This document shows positions 40,530 through 49,312 of a stretch of 64,000 bases of DNA, piece by piece (positions within the stretch are counted from its first letter, which is position 1; the number at the start of each line of letters is the position of its first letter). The notes under the pieces were generated by a model. The model ran no database searches, was not told the DNA's origin, and saw nothing but the letters and a program-made list of their open reading frames with translations. The DNA is from Paractinoplanes ovalisporus. Lineage in GTDB: Bacteria; Actinomycetota; Actinomycetes; Mycobacteriales; Micromonosporaceae. The position numbers were made by a program, and so were the translations under genes. The stretch is taken from contig NZ_JAENHP010000004.1 of assembly GCF_016834655.1 (NCBI RefSeq), positions 186,001 through 250,000 on the forward strand. Reading direction: 5' to 3'.

Positions 40530-40717
40530 CAGTCCTCCTCGGTGCTCCACGCACGTTTTGCCGTGCTAGGTGCAAATGACACGTGCGATGGGCACATGCC
40601 GACACCGACCATACCCGCCCGGGGCCATCCGGCGGCAGGTCGTCCCCCCGGCGCGGCAACCGCCGAAGAGCCCCGCCGAACCACCCGTGTTACTGATGTG
40701 GCCGGAGAAACCGCTGG

Positions 40718-42496
40718 TCAGCGGCCAAGTTTGCGGCGCACCATCCCGATCACCTGGCTGACCTCGGACACCCGAAGCACGGTGGCCGCGCCCAGGTAGG
40801 CCACCAGAATCACCGCGCCGCCGGCAAACAGTTGCAGAATCGCCTCCCCGCGGCCACTCGGCGAGCCCGCGCCGGGCAGGAAATGCACGACCAGGAGGCC
40901 GAGCGCGGCGGCGACCGCGGCCGCGACCACGACCTTGATCAGAGCCACGGCGACGCTGCCCAGATTGAGCCGGCCGATCTTGCGGCGCAGCACGGCGAGC
41001 GAGATCAGGGCGGAGACGGCGTACGAGATCGCGTTGGCCGCCGTCATGCCGGCCGCCGACAGCGACGCGCCCAGCACGCCGGCCAGGATGAAGTAGCCCG
41101 CGATGCGGACGGCGACCACCGGCACGTTGATCAGCGCGGCGGTCCGGTTGCCCTGCAGGGAATAGAAGGCGTACGTGCAGAGATAGCTGATCGAGAGCGG
41201 GAGCACCGCGAACGCGGCCACCACCAGCACCACGCCGGTGTCGAGGGCGGCGTCGTGGCTGAAGGCGCCACCCTCGAACAGCGTGACGGCGATCGGCTTG
41301 CCCAGCACGCCGTAGACGACGGCGATCGGGGCCAGGGCGGCCGCGGTCAGCTTGATGCCGCGGTTCACGTCGGCGCTGACCTCGCTGAACCGGCCCTCGG
41401 CGGCGGCCGCGCTCATCTTCGGCAGCAGCGCCGTCATCACCGAGACGCCGATGATGCCGTGCGCCATCATCGTCAGCAGGTAGACGTTGTTGAAGGCCAG
41501 CACGCTGGCGCTGTTTTTGCCGGCCACCCCGTTGAGGATGCGGACCACGGCGAAGATCGCGATCTGGTTGGCGCCGACGTAGAGCAGCATCCAGCCGGCC
41601 AGGCCACCGATCTCGCGCAGACCCAGCGAGCGTGGAGCCCACCGCCACTTCCAGCTGAAGCCGACCTTGCGCAGGGCCGGGAGCAGGCCGATGGCCTGCA
41701 CCACCATGCCCAGCAGCGTGCCCAGGCCGATCAGCAGGATCCGGCCCTGGGTCATGTCTTCCGGCCCGAGATCGGTGGTCGGGCCGAAGGTGACGATGAA
41801 GACGCCGCAGGCGGCGATCACCACCAGGTTGTTGAGGATCGGCGCCCACATCGGGGCGGCGAAGTGCCCGCGGACGTTGAGCACGGCGCCGATCAGGGCG
41901 GAGAGCCCGGTGAAGAAGATGATCGGCAGGATCAGGTATGCGAAGTGGGTGACCAGGTCGCGGTAGGCCCCGGGCGTATCGGAGTTGGACTGGATCGCCG
42001 TGATGACCGGTGCCGCGATCACCACCAGGACGGTGGCCACGCCCAGCGACACGATCGCGAACGTGAGCAGCTTCCGGGTGAACTCGAGCCCGCCGTCGGC
42101 ATCGGCCTTGCGCCGCCGCACCAGCAGCGGGATCAGCACGCTGGACAGGATGCCGCCGAGCAGCAGCTCGTAGATCTGGCCGGGAAGGAACTGCGCGGCG
42201 ACATACGCGTCACCGATGCCGGAGGAGCCCAGCGTCATGCCGATCAGCGCGTTGCGGACGAAGCCGATGATCCGACTGACCAAGCTGCCGATCGCCATGA
42301 CGGCGCTGTTGCCGGCCGTGCCGCCGTCGCCGGCCTTGTCGCCGGGTGGCAGCTCCTCCGGTGGCAGCGCCTGATCCTCGACCGCGCCGGTGTTGCCCAG
42401 CTGCGAATCGACCGAGATCACCGTGACGCCGTCCTCCGGCCGCGGTGGTTCGCCCTCGGGCATGGAGTGCGCGCTGCGGTAGAGACCGCCGTTCAC
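40718..42496 (-). CDS. murJ: Lipid II flippase MurJ
   Basis: MOP-superfamily transporter that moves lipid II across the membrane for peptidoglycan synthesis. 592 residues, of which the first ~60 are an acidic cytoplasmic tail. The core has about 14 membrane segments. Signature regions are SRIIGFVRNALIG, DAYVAAQFLPGQIYELLLGG and RAFYALQ-like YAFYSLQGNRTAALIN. Charged residues expected in the transport cavity (the Arg residues of SRIIGFVR and the loop after it) are present. The fused kinase-like and C-terminal domains of mycobacterial MviN are absent and appear instead as the next gene downstream. Confidence 0.95.
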   Translation of the reverse strand: MNGGLYRSAHSMPEGEPPRPEDGVTVISVDSQLGNTGAVEDQALPPEELPPGDKAGDGGTAGNSAVMAIGSLVSRIIGFVRNALIGMTLGSSGIGDAYVAAQFLPGQIYELLLGGILSSVLIPLLVRRRKADADGGLEFTRKLLTFAIVSLGVATVLVVIAAPVITAIQSNSDTPGAYRDLVTHFAYLILPIIFFTGLSALIGAVLNVRGHFAAPMWAPILNNLVVIAACGVFIVTFGPTTDLGPEDMTQGRILLIGLGTLLGMVVQAIGLLPALRKVGFSWKWRWAPRSLGLREIGGLAGWMLLYVGANQIAIFAVVRILNGVAGKNSASVLAFNNVYLLTMMAHGIIGVSVMTALLPKMSAAAAEGRFSEVSADVNRGIKLTAAALAPIAVVYGVLGKPIAVTLFEGGAFSHDAALDTGVVLVVAAFAVLPLSISYLCTYAFYSLQGNRTAALINVPVVAVRIAGYFILAGVLGASLSAAGMTAANAISYAVSALISLAVLRRKIGRLNLGSVAVALIKVVVAAAVAAALGLLVVHFLPGAGSPSGRGEAILQLFAGGAVILVAYLGAATVLRVSEVSQVIGMVRRKLGR

Positions 42497-42544
42497 CGAT
42501 CCTCCCGAGCTTCTGACGGAACTGCAGTCACCATACGGCTCTGG

Positions 42545-43426
42545 TCACAGCCGGTGTCGCAGCAGAGTGCCGGGTTCGGCCCCGGCCAGGGTCTCGACCA
42601 TCCAGCAGGCCTCGGCCGTGACCAGGGGTTCACTCAGCGCATCGAGAACCGTCGGGTGGTCGCAGCCGGCCTCGGTGAGCGCACCGAGCAGCTGCGGAAC
42701 GGCCCGGAGATCACCGGTGTCGTGGATGTGGCGGGCGATCGGGCGGGTCTCGGCGTACCACCTCTGGCGGGGCGCCTCGCGCAGGTGGGCGGCGGCCCGG
42801 CGTACCAGATCAGCAAGCATTTCGCGCGGGAAGCGGGACCCACCCCGTACGTCGCGGACCGCTCTTTCCGGACGGCTCAGCTCGGCGATCGAAGCCTCGT
42901 CGAGCACCTGCGGCGACACCACGGCCGGAGCCGGCCACCAGTCGTCGCCCGAGAAGAGCGGAAGGGGCGTCTGCTCGGGACCGGACGGCTCGGCCGGCGG
43001 CACGTCGCGGCGCAGCGACCGGTAGGCCGCCTCCCGCATCGCCGCGATGCCGGTCTCGTCGTCGTCGGCGGTGACCGGCGCGAACGGGGACAACAGCGCG
43101 ACGACCAGGCCCGGATGCGGCAGGGTCGGATCTTCCCAGGCGATCACCCGGGCGCACAGGTCGAGCTCCCACCAGCGCAGCGCGGCCGGGCCGGGCTCGC
43201 CGGGCAGCGCGTAGGCCAGCTGCACGGGCTCACTGGACGAGGGAATCCGCAGGCCGAGGGTGCGTTCGCCGGTGTGGAGATCAAGGTCGAGGACGAGCGC
43301 GTAGCCACCGGTGACCGGGAAGCTCGTCCGCAGCTCGCGGGGATCGTCGTCGCTGGTCACGCAGCTCTCACCGGCCCAGAAATCCGGGTTCTCGGTCAGG
43401 TTCAGCAGCGTGTCGGAAACGGGCAC
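42545..43426 (-). CDS. Hypothetical protein, 293 aa
   Basis: No family recognised. The frame from GTG 43426 gives 293 residues. The open frame further upstream overlaps the opposite-strand cca gene and is rejected. The protein begins PVSDTLLNLTENPDFWAG and has mixed alpha/beta character with conserved-looking Trp residues (RWWELDLCARVIAWEDPTLP). Its C-terminal half is helical and Ala/Arg rich (LRRDVPP, MLADLVRRAAAHLREAPRQ, then ARHIHDTGDLRAVPQLLGAL, resembling HEAT-like helices). No signal peptide or membrane segment is present. It lies between murJ and the divergent cca gene with a 48-bp gap to murJ, so co-transcription with murJ is likely. Confidence 0.72.
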   Translation of the reverse strand: MPVSDTLLNLTENPDFWAGESCVTSDDDPRELRTSFPVTGGYALVLDLDLHTGERTLGLRIPSSSEPVQLAYALPGEPGPAALRWWELDLCARVIAWEDPTLPHPGLVVALLSPFAPVTADDDETGIAAMREAAYRSLRRDVPPAEPSGPEQTPLPLFSGDDWWPAPAVVSPQVLDEASIAELSRPERAVRDVRGGSRFPREMLADLVRRAAAHLREAPRQRWYAETRPIARHIHDTGDLRAVPQLLGALTEAGCDHPTVLDALSEPLVTAEACWMVETLAGAEPGTLLRHRL

Positions 43427-43468
43427 CCGCCCATCCTGCCCGGTGCTCCGGCGTGCTGCCACGCCCGA

Positions 43469-43474
43469 TACGCT
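43469..43474 (+). promoter_or_regulatory. -10 element for cca
   Basis: TACGCT fits TANNNT and ends 9 nt before the cca ATG, giving a leaderless or nearly leaderless mRNA. Confidence 0.45.
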
Positions 43475-43483
43475 GGTCATCCC

Positions 43484-44917
43484 ATGTCTGTGTTGAATGC
43501 CGCCCAGAAGAACGCGGTCGCCGAGTTGCTGCGGGTCTCCCCCGTCGCCGACGAGCTGGGGCGCCGCTTCGGCGCCGCCGGCCACGAGTTGCACCTGGTC
43601 GGCGGTTCCGTGCGCGACGCGTTGCTGGGCCGGCTCGGCGACGACCTCGACTTCTGCACCGACGCCCGCCCCGAGCAGACCCTGGCCGTGGTGCAGGGCT
43701 GGGCCGACGCGATCTGGGAGACCGGTCGCGAGTTCGGCACGATCGGCATTCAGAAACACGGCCTGCGCATCGAGATCACCACGTTCCGGGCCGAGGCGTA
43801 CGACGGAGTGACGCGCAACCCCGTCGTCGAGTACGGCGATTCCCTGCTCGGCGATCTCGAGCGCCGCGACTTCACGATCAACGCGATGGCCGTCTCGCTG
43901 CCCGGGCACGAGTTCACCGACCCGTACGGTGGTCTGGATGATCTCGCGGCCCAGGTGATCCGCACACCGGCCGCGCCGTCCCAGTCGTTCGGTGATGATC
44001 CACTTCGGATGCTGCGGGCCGCCCGGTTCGCCGCGAAGCTGCAGTTCACTGTGGATCAAAAGGTCATTTCGGCCATGCGGGACATGGCCGCCGATCTCGA
44101 CCGGATCACCGCGGAACGCATCCGGGACGAGTTCACCAAGCTGATGTGCGGCGCCGACCCGATCGTCGGCCTGCGGCTGCTGGTCGACACCGGCCTGGCC
44201 GACCGGTTCATCCCCGAGATCTCCGGGCTCAAGCTCGAGATCGACGAGCACGCCCAGCACAAGGACGTCTACGAGCACACGCTGATCGTCGTGCAGAACG
44301 CGATGCGGCTCGAGGGCGACGAGGGGCCCGACTTCACGCTGCGCATGGCCGCGCTGATGCACGACATCGGCAAGCCGGCCACCAAGGCGGTCGGGCGCGA
44401 CGGCCGGGTCAGCTTCCACCACCACGAGGTGGTCGGCGCGCGGATGACCAAGCAGCGCATGAAGGCCATGAAATACCCCAAGGACGTCATCACCGACGTG
44501 GTCGAGCTCGTCGGGCTGCACCTGCGGTTCTACGGGTACGGCCGGGGCGAGTGGACCGATTCCGCGGTGCGCCGCTACGTGACCGACGCCGGCCCGCTGC
44601 TCACCCGGCTGCACAAGCTCACCCGCTCGGACGTGACGACCCGCAACCGGCGCAAGGCGGCCAACCTGGCGGCCGACTACGACGCGCTCGAGGAGCGGAT
44701 CGCCCGGCTGGCCGAGGAGGAAGACCTGGCCCGGGTCCGTCCCGACCTCGACGGCAACGCGATCATGGAGCTGCTCGGGGTGCCGCCCGGTCCGGTCGTC
44801 GGTCAGGCGTGGCGGTTCCTCAAGGAGCTGCGCCTCGACCGCGGGCCGCTGACGCGGGACGAGGCCGAGGCCGAGCTCTTCAAGTGGGCCCGCGACAACG
44901 GGCACCTTTCTTCTTAG
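43484..44917 (+). CDS. cca: CCA tRNA nucleotidyltransferase
   Basis: Class II nucleotidyltransferase that adds or repairs the 3'-CCA of tRNAs. 477 residues from ATG 43484. The nucleotidyltransferase head shows HLVGGSVRDALLG and the metal pair DDLDF (residues 53-57). The neck shows RRDFTINAMAVS and the flexible region DDPLRMLRAARFAAKL with the base-selecting Asp/Arg pattern. An HD domain follows (AALMHDIGKPATK, FHHHEVVGARM), as in the actinobacterial pcnA/cca group. It is divergent from the hypothetical/murJ operon. Confidence 0.95.
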   Translation: MSVLNAAQKNAVAELLRVSPVADELGRRFGAAGHELHLVGGSVRDALLGRLGDDLDFCTDARPEQTLAVVQGWADAIWETGREFGTIGIQKHGLRIEITTFRAEAYDGVTRNPVVEYGDSLLGDLERRDFTINAMAVSLPGHEFTDPYGGLDDLAAQVIRTPAAPSQSFGDDPLRMLRAARFAAKLQFTVDQKVISAMRDMAADLDRITAERIRDEFTKLMCGADPIVGLRLLVDTGLADRFIPEISGLKLEIDEHAQHKDVYEHTLIVVQNAMRLEGDEGPDFTLRMAALMHDIGKPATKAVGRDGRVSFHHHEVVGARMTKQRMKAMKYPKDVITDVVELVGLHLRFYGYGRGEWTDSAVRRYVTDAGPLLTRLHKLTRSDVTTRNRRKAANLAADYDALEERIARLAEEEDLARVRPDLDGNAIMELLGVPPGPVVGQAWRFLKELRLDRGPLTRDEAEAELFKWARDNGHLSS

Positions 44918-44927
44918 GGCTGTCTTC

Positions 44928-46022
44928 TCAGGGCGTGCCGATGCTCACCCGGCGGCCGGCGAAGTCGGCCGGGAGCGTCATCTCCTCGTAGAGCTTGCCG
45001 TCGGAGTCGTAGAGCCGGGCCATCCCTTCGCTCAGGCCGAGGATGCCTCCACCGGGCAGGAACCGGGTGTCGCTCTCCGGGACGGTTGTGATGGTTGTCC
45101 CGCTCATCACCTGGGCGATCCGGGTGCCGCCGCCTGGCTCCGGTGATCGCAGAAGAACCCGGGTGCCGTCGGGTGACCAGGGGCTCCCGCTGACCGGCAG
45201 GCCGGGCACATTCTGCACCGCAAGGGCCCGGCCGTCGGCGGCGCTGTAGACCCGGACCTCCTTGATCGTGTCGGCCTTCTCCTCCGACTGGGGAACCGAG
45301 AGATCGCGCTGAGCGACGGCTACGGTCCGGTTGTCGGTCTGCCAGGTGAAGAGGCATTCGTCGGGGCAGGCGGCGATCGCCTCGGGCGTGGCGTGCCGAG
45401 TCACCTTTCCGGTCGCGGCGTCGATCACGGCGAAGCCGGTCTGCGTCGTGGCCAGCAGGAGGGTGCCGTTGGGAGACCACTGCGGATCGAGCGCGTAGCC
45501 GATCCGTATCCACTTGATGCTGCGGTCGGCGTGCACGATGCCCAGCCCGTCGGCGCCGTCGCTGACCACGCCCAGATTTTCGGCGGGCGCTCCCCAGACG
45601 GTGTAGTAGTCGGCCTTCAACGCCTCGTAACGGCCGGTCGCACGGTTGAGGACGACGTTGCCGGTGGCCAGGGTGCGTCCGGCGGGCGCGTCGGTGCCCA
45701 CGTCGTTGCGGGTCAGGGCGGTGACGACGACGCCACCGGGGAGTTTCAGCGGGGTGCTTCCCCAATTGGCGGGGGCGGTCGTCCGGCGTACGGGGGAACT
45801 GGTCGTCGTCACCGGCGGTGGTGACGTGTCTCTCTTGTCGGGCACGGCGAACGGGACAGCCGCCACGCCGGTGAGAACGATTGCCGCCGCGCCCACCAGG
45901 GCCTGGTTGCGGCGGCGGATCCGGCGGCCCCGGCGGCGGGCGATGTCGGCCAGGCCGGGCGTGGCCGGGGCAGTGCCGGCCAGGTCGTGGACGGTGAGCC
46001 GCACCTTGTCCTCCAGGGTCAT
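44928..46022 (-). CDS. Membrane-anchored beta-propeller (WD40/TolB-like) protein
   Basis: 364 residues from ATG 46022, overlapping the sigma-factor stop by 4 nt (ATGA). A short basic cytoplasmic N-terminus (DIARRRGRRIRRRNQ) is followed by one membrane segment at about residues 41-61. After a Thr/Pro linker there are beta-propeller repeats with DPQWSPNGTLLLATT, FTWQTDNRTVAVAQ and SPWSPDGTRVLLRS. Paired with a SigE-family sigma factor it probably senses a signal outside or anchors regulation at the membrane, but it lacks a recognised anti-sigma domain. That role is inferred from coupling only. Confidence 0.75.
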   Translation of the reverse strand: MTLEDKVRLTVHDLAGTAPATPGLADIARRRGRRIRRRNQALVGAAAIVLTGVAAVPFAVPDKRDTSPPPVTTTSSPVRRTTAPANWGSTPLKLPGGVVVTALTRNDVGTDAPAGRTLATGNVVLNRATGRYEALKADYYTVWGAPAENLGVVSDGADGLGIVHADRSIKWIRIGYALDPQWSPNGTLLLATTQTGFAVIDAATGKVTRHATPEAIAACPDECLFTWQTDNRTVAVAQRDLSVPQSEEKADTIKEVRVYSAADGRALAVQNVPGLPVSGSPWSPDGTRVLLRSPEPGGGTRIAQVMSGTTITTVPESDTRFLPGGGILGLSEGMARLYDSDGKLYEEMTLPADFAGRRVSIGTP

Positions 46023-46537
46023 CGTGAGCCCTCCATCTGCTTGCCGAGATCGCCCCCGGTTTCCTTGCCGAACAGGTCGCGCAGTTTGTCCAGGGCGCGG
46101 GAGGCCTGGCTGGCCACCGTGCCGGGACGGCAACCCAGCACCTCGGCGGTCTCCTCGACCGTGCGATCCTCGAGATAGCGCAGCACCAGGACGGCGCGTT
46201 GCCGGTCGGGCAGCGTGAGCAGGGCCTGGCGCAGCGCGAGCCGTTCGGCGACGTCGTGGCCCTGGACCGGCCGGTCGGGCATCTCGGCCATCGGGACCTC
46301 ACGGTGCCGGCCCGCCCGGCGCCAGCCCGAGATGCGGTCGTTGTAAAGGATCTTCCGGACGTACGCCTCGGCGTCGCCGTGGATCCGCGGCCATTTCGCG
46401 TACGCCTTGGCGAGCGCGCCCTGCACCAGGTCCTCCGCGGCCCGCGGGTCGCCGGTCAGGGCGTGCGCGATCCGGAGCAGCGACTGCCCCCGCTCCGCGA
46501 CGAACGCGGTGAACTCCGCCTCGAGTGACTGCTTCAC
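46019..46537 (-). CDS. SigE-family ECF sigma factor
   Basis: 172 residues from GTG 46537, with ACGGAGGTGACGG upstream giving a strong ribosome site. Region 2 is FTAFVAERGQSLLRIAHALT and AEDLVQGALAKAYAKWPRI with AYVRKILYNDRISGWRR. Region 4 is LTLPDRQRAVLVLRYLEDRT and the helix-turn-helix EETAEVLGCRPGTVASQASR. This is the Streptomyces SigE-like subgroup, which is expanded in actinomycetes. The membrane-anchored propeller gene is translationally coupled downstream. Confidence 0.9.
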   Translation of the reverse strand: MKQSLEAEFTAFVAERGQSLLRIAHALTGDPRAAEDLVQGALAKAYAKWPRIHGDAEAYVRKILYNDRISGWRRAGRHREVPMAEMPDRPVQGHDVAERLALRQALLTLPDRQRAVLVLRYLEDRTVEETAEVLGCRPGTVASQASRALDKLRDLFGKETGGDLGKQMEGSR

Positions 46538-46611
46538 CCGTCACCTCCGTCCGGTATGACGCCGGCGGGATCGAAAGGCTTGCACGGATCGGGAAGTTTG
46601 TATGCCGCCGC

Positions 46612-46617
46612 TAGGGT
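46612..46617 (+). promoter_or_regulatory. -10 element TAGGGT, leaderless start
   Basis: TAGGGT ends 7 nt before GTG 46625. It supports that GTG as the first codon of the membrane-protein gene rather than the ATG at 46556. Confidence 0.5.
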
Positions 46618-46624
46618 CGCCCGC

Positions 46625-47032
46625 GTGCTCCTGCTCCTCCTGGTCCTTCCCGCCGCGATCGTCGTGACGTGGTTCGTGCTGTGGTGGCGCGGCACCCGGC
46701 CCGTGCGTCTGTGGTTCGCCGCCGTCTCGGTCGTGGGCGTGCTCATGACCTGCGCGTGGGGGTATTACCTGTTCAAGTACGTTCCCGAACCGCTTGCCCC
46801 TCCTCCGCCGGGCGGAAGTGACGGCATCCACTGGGCCCGGAGCATGTCCACCATTCCGGATTCGGCGGTGCTGGTGGCCGGCAACGCGGTTCTGGGCCTG
46901 ATCGTTGCCGTTCCACTGGCCGCGATCACGGCGGTCGCCGACCTGGCGAGATCACCGAAGACTCCCGACCCGGCCCATGAGGAAGCCGCGGATGCGCTCG
47001 AGCGGTGGGGTCGCGCCAACGGTTACCTCTAG
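46625..47032 (+). CDS. Hypothetical membrane protein, 135 aa
   Basis: No family recognised. The leaderless-type GTG at 46625 is preferred; ATG 46556 would add 23 residues. Three hydrophobic segments are visible: residues 1-20 (LLLLLVLPAAIVVTWFVLWW), about 28-52 (FAAVSVVGVLMTCAWGYYLF) and about 82-103 (LVAGNAVLGLIVAVPLAAI). A Pro-rich loop lies between the second and third, and the charged C-terminus (DALERWGRANGYL) is probably cytoplasmic. It lies between a divergent sigma-factor gene and ogt, on the same strand as ogt. Confidence 0.65.
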   Translation: MLLLLLVLPAAIVVTWFVLWWRGTRPVRLWFAAVSVVGVLMTCAWGYYLFKYVPEPLAPPPPGGSDGIHWARSMSTIPDSAVLVAGNAVLGLIVAVPLAAITAVADLARSPKTPDPAHEEAADALERWGRANGYL

Positions 47033-47067
47033 AAAAGTTGTCGTACCCCGGGGGCAGAATCGTGGGC

Positions 47068-47523
47068 ATGTTCGTCGTTGACTCGCCCATCGGTCCGCTC
47101 GGCGTGTCCGTGTCGGGTGACACGGTGGTCGGGGTGCACTTCGGCTCGCGTCCCGGAGCGTCGGCCGCGCATCCGGCCGCTCAGCAGCTCGAGGCCTATT
47201 TCGCGGGCGAGCTGACCGACTTCACCGTGCCGTTCGAGATGCGCGGCGGCACCGAGTTCGAGCGCGCGGTGTGGGGCGAGATCGCCAAGATTCCGTACGG
47301 GGAAATGATCACGTACGGCGCGATCGCGACCGCACTGGGTGATCCGGGGGCTGCGCGGGCTGTGGGGACGGCCTGCAACCACAACCCGATCCCGGTGATC
47401 GTGCCCTGTCACCGGGTGGTCGGGGCCGGGGGCAAGATGGTCGGTTTCGGCGGCGGGCTCGACCGCAAGCGCAAGCTGTTGGAGCTCGAGGCACGGATCG
47501 CCTTGGCACGCGCCTGGGGTTGA
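47068..47523 (+). CDS. ogt: Methylated-DNA--protein-cysteine S-methyltransferase
   Basis: Suicidal repair of O6-alkylguanine in DNA. 151 residues from ATG 47068; upstream codons to 47005 are open but lack homology. The DNA-binding helix-turn-helix includes YGEMITYGAIATALGDPGAARAVG, the Asn hinge is CNHNPIP, and the acceptor cysteine is in IPVIVPCHRVVG (PCHRV). The active-site helix and C-terminal FGGGLDRKRKLLELE are complete. It is the short Ogt form without an AdaA domain. Confidence 0.95.
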   Translation: MFVVDSPIGPLGVSVSGDTVVGVHFGSRPGASAAHPAAQQLEAYFAGELTDFTVPFEMRGGTEFERAVWGEIAKIPYGEMITYGAIATALGDPGAARAVGTACNHNPIPVIVPCHRVVGAGGKMVGFGGGLDRKRKLLELEARIALARAWG

Positions 47524-47555
47524 CCTATGCCTATAGTCACGCGTACAAACGTTCC

Positions 47556-47756
47556 ATGACAACGCAAGATGTGCGGCCTGAAGTCGCTCAGAGGATGCAG
47601 GAACATTCCGACAACCGACGGGCGCGCGACGCTCCGCCGATCAACCAGGTCATCGCCGCGTTCCTGGCCGGCGCGCAAGAGAGTCAGAGCAAGCGGCTCG
47701 CACGCCAGGTGATCGACGAGCATCGCGAGTTCTTCGACCTGAACGGCGATCGATGA
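47556..47756 (+). CDS. Small protein, candidate antitoxin
   Basis: 66 residues from ATG 47556. TATAGT (47532-47537) is a plausible -10 upstream. It is a charged helical protein (QRMQEHSDNRRARDAPPINQ, then KRLARQVIDEHREFF). It overlaps the following Fic/Doc-like gene by 4 nt (ATGA), the arrangement typical of antitoxin-toxin pairs. It has no clear Phd or ribbon-helix-helix signature, so antitoxin is only a context-based suggestion. Confidence 0.55.
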   Translation: MTTQDVRPEVAQRMQEHSDNRRARDAPPINQVIAAFLAGAQESQSKRLARQVIDEHREFFDLNGDR

Positions 47757-48142
47757 ACGGCTCGACCTGGCCCGACGCCGAAGACCTGTTGCACTTGCTC
47801 GCCGAGTGGACCGGACACGACGACGGCGTCAGGGATGCCGGGATTCTCGTCGCGGTGGCGAGCCGCCCTAACGCTGAGATGTTGGGCACTGTCGTCTACA
47901 CCACCGTCGTGGAGCAGTCGGCCGCGCTTCTGCACAGTGCCGTGGCTTGGCGCCCGCTTCAATTGTGGAACAGCGGGCTCGGCTGGGGAGCGACGTACGG
48001 TTTGCTGGCCCGCAACGGTTTCGATCTTGCGATCACACCTTGGGAGCAAATGATGATCACGGACGAGATCGAGCGGGGTGAGCTCGACTCCGTCGGCAGT
48101 CTCGCCGACAGGCTGACGCCGTTCCTCCGCCTTCGATACTGA
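47753..48142 (+). CDS. Degenerate Fic/Doc-like protein
   Basis: 129 residues from ATG 47753. The helical frame of Doc-type Fic proteins can be followed: LLHLLAEWTG, DDGVRDAGILVAVASRPN, VVEQSAALLHSAVAW, GWGATYGLLARNGFDL and a final helix. At the position of the catalytic Fic motif (HxFx(D/E)GNxR) the sequence reads WRPLQLWNSGLG, so the His, acidic residue, GN and Arg are all altered. It is therefore probably inactive as an AMP- or phospho-transferase. The alignment is by eye and needs a profile search. It is coupled to the small gene upstream. Confidence 0.55.
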   Translation: MNGSTWPDAEDLLHLLAEWTGHDDGVRDAGILVAVASRPNAEMLGTVVYTTVVEQSAALLHSAVAWRPLQLWNSGLGWGATYGLLARNGFDLAITPWEQMMITDEIERGELDSVGSLADRLTPFLRLRY

Positions 48143-48163
48143 CGAACTTCGACACTATGAGCA

Positions 48164-48193
48164 AAGGCCGACCCGGAGGACCGGGCCGGCCTT
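48164..48193. terminator. Bidirectional hairpin between the Fic-like gene and ino1
   Basis: AAGGCCGACCCGG (48164-48176) pairs with CCGGGCCGGCCTT (48181-48193) with one mismatch and a 4-nt loop between two convergent genes. It could end both transcripts. Confidence 0.65.
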
Positions 48194-48212
48194 CAATGCG
48201 TTTTGCGGGGGG

Positions 48213-49292
48213 TCAGCGCTCGATGTCGCCGCGGATGAACGCCTCGACGCTCTCCTTGGCGTCGTGGTCGTTGTACTGCACCGGCGGGGACTTCATGAAG
48301 TAGGACGAGGCCGAGAGGATCGGGCCGCCGACGCCGCGGTCCTTGGCGATCTTCGCGGCGCGGACGGCGTCGATGATCACGCCGGCCGAGTTCGGGGAGT
48401 CCCACACCTCGAGCTTGAGCTCGGCGTTCAGCGGGGTGTCACCGAACGAGCGGCCCTCGAGCCGGATGTAGGCCCACTTGCGGTCGTCGAGCCACGGCAC
48501 GTGGTCGGACGGGCCGATGTGCACGTCGCTCTTGACCATCTCGTGCGGGATCTGGGAGGTCACCGACTGGGTCTTCGAGATCTTCTTCGAGACCAGGCGG
48601 TTGCGCTCCAGCATGTTCATGAAGTCCATGTTGCCGCCGAAGTTGAGCTGGTAGGTGCGCAGCAGCTCGACCCCGCGGTCTTCGAACAGCTTGGCCAGCG
48701 CGCGGTGCACGATGGTGGCACCGACCTGGCTCTTGATGTCGTCGCCGACGATCGGCAGACCGGCGTCGGTGAACTTCTGCGCCCACACCGGGTCGGAGGC
48801 GATGAAGACGGGCAGCGCGTTGACGAAGGCGCAGCCGGCGTCGATCGCGGCCTGGGCGTAGAACTTGTCGGCCTGCTCGGAACCCACCGGGAGGTAGGAG
48901 ACGACGACGTCGACCTCGGCGTCACGCAGAGCCTGCACGACGTCGACGGCCTCGGCCGAGGACTCCTCGATGATCTCGCGGTAGTAGGTGCCCAGACCGT
49001 CGAAGGTCGGTCCACGCTGGACCGTGACGCCGGTCGGCGGCACGTCGGTCAGCTTGATGGTGTTGTTCTCGCTGGCGACAATCGCCTCCGCGAGGTCCAT
49101 GCCGACCTTCTTGGCGTCCACATCGAACGCCGCGACGAACTTCACGTCGGATACGTGGTAGTCGCCGAAGGTCACGTGCATGAGACCCGGGACGCGGTCG
49201 TTGGGGTCGGCGTTCTTGTAGTACTCCACGCCCTGCACGAGGGACGAGGCGCAGTTACCCACACCGACGATGGCGACGCGGACGGAGCCCAT
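48213..49292 (-). CDS. ino1: Inositol-3-phosphate synthase
   Basis: Converts glucose 6-phosphate to inositol 1-phosphate with NAD, feeding phosphatidylinositol and mycothiol synthesis in actinobacteria. 359 residues from ATG 49292, which has AAGGAGG 7 nt upstream; an earlier ATG at 49313-49316 overlaps padR and is rejected. Motifs are [16 protein letters not shown] (NAD fold), [36 protein letters not shown] and the [12 protein letters not shown] region. It lies directly downstream of padR, as in mycobacteria (Rv0046c-Rv0047c). Confidence 0.96.
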   Translation of the reverse strand: MGSVRVAIVGVGNCASSLVQGVEYYKNADPNDRVPGLMHVTFGDYHVSDVKFVAAFDVDAKKVGMDLAEAIVASENNTIKLTDVPPTGVTVQRGPTFDGLGTYYREIIEESSAEAVDVVQALRDAEVDVVVSYLPVGSEQADKFYAQAAIDAGCAFVNALPVFIASDPVWAQKFTDAGLPIVGDDIKSQVGATIVHRALAKLFEDRGVELLRTYQLNFGGNMDFMNMLERNRLVSKKISKTQSVTSQIPHEMVKSDVHIGPSDHVPWLDDRKWAYIRLEGRSFGDTPLNAELKLEVWDSPNSAGVIIDAVRAAKIAKDRGVGGPILSASSYFMKSPPVQYNDHDAKESVEAFIRGDIER

Positions 49293-49312
49293 CGCGTTTG
49301 CCTCCTTGTTCA

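Noticed and set aside
40832..43483. N-terminal 880 codons of the open frame that ends with cca
   Set aside because: This part is antisense to murJ and the hypothetical gene; the real protein starts at ATG 43484.
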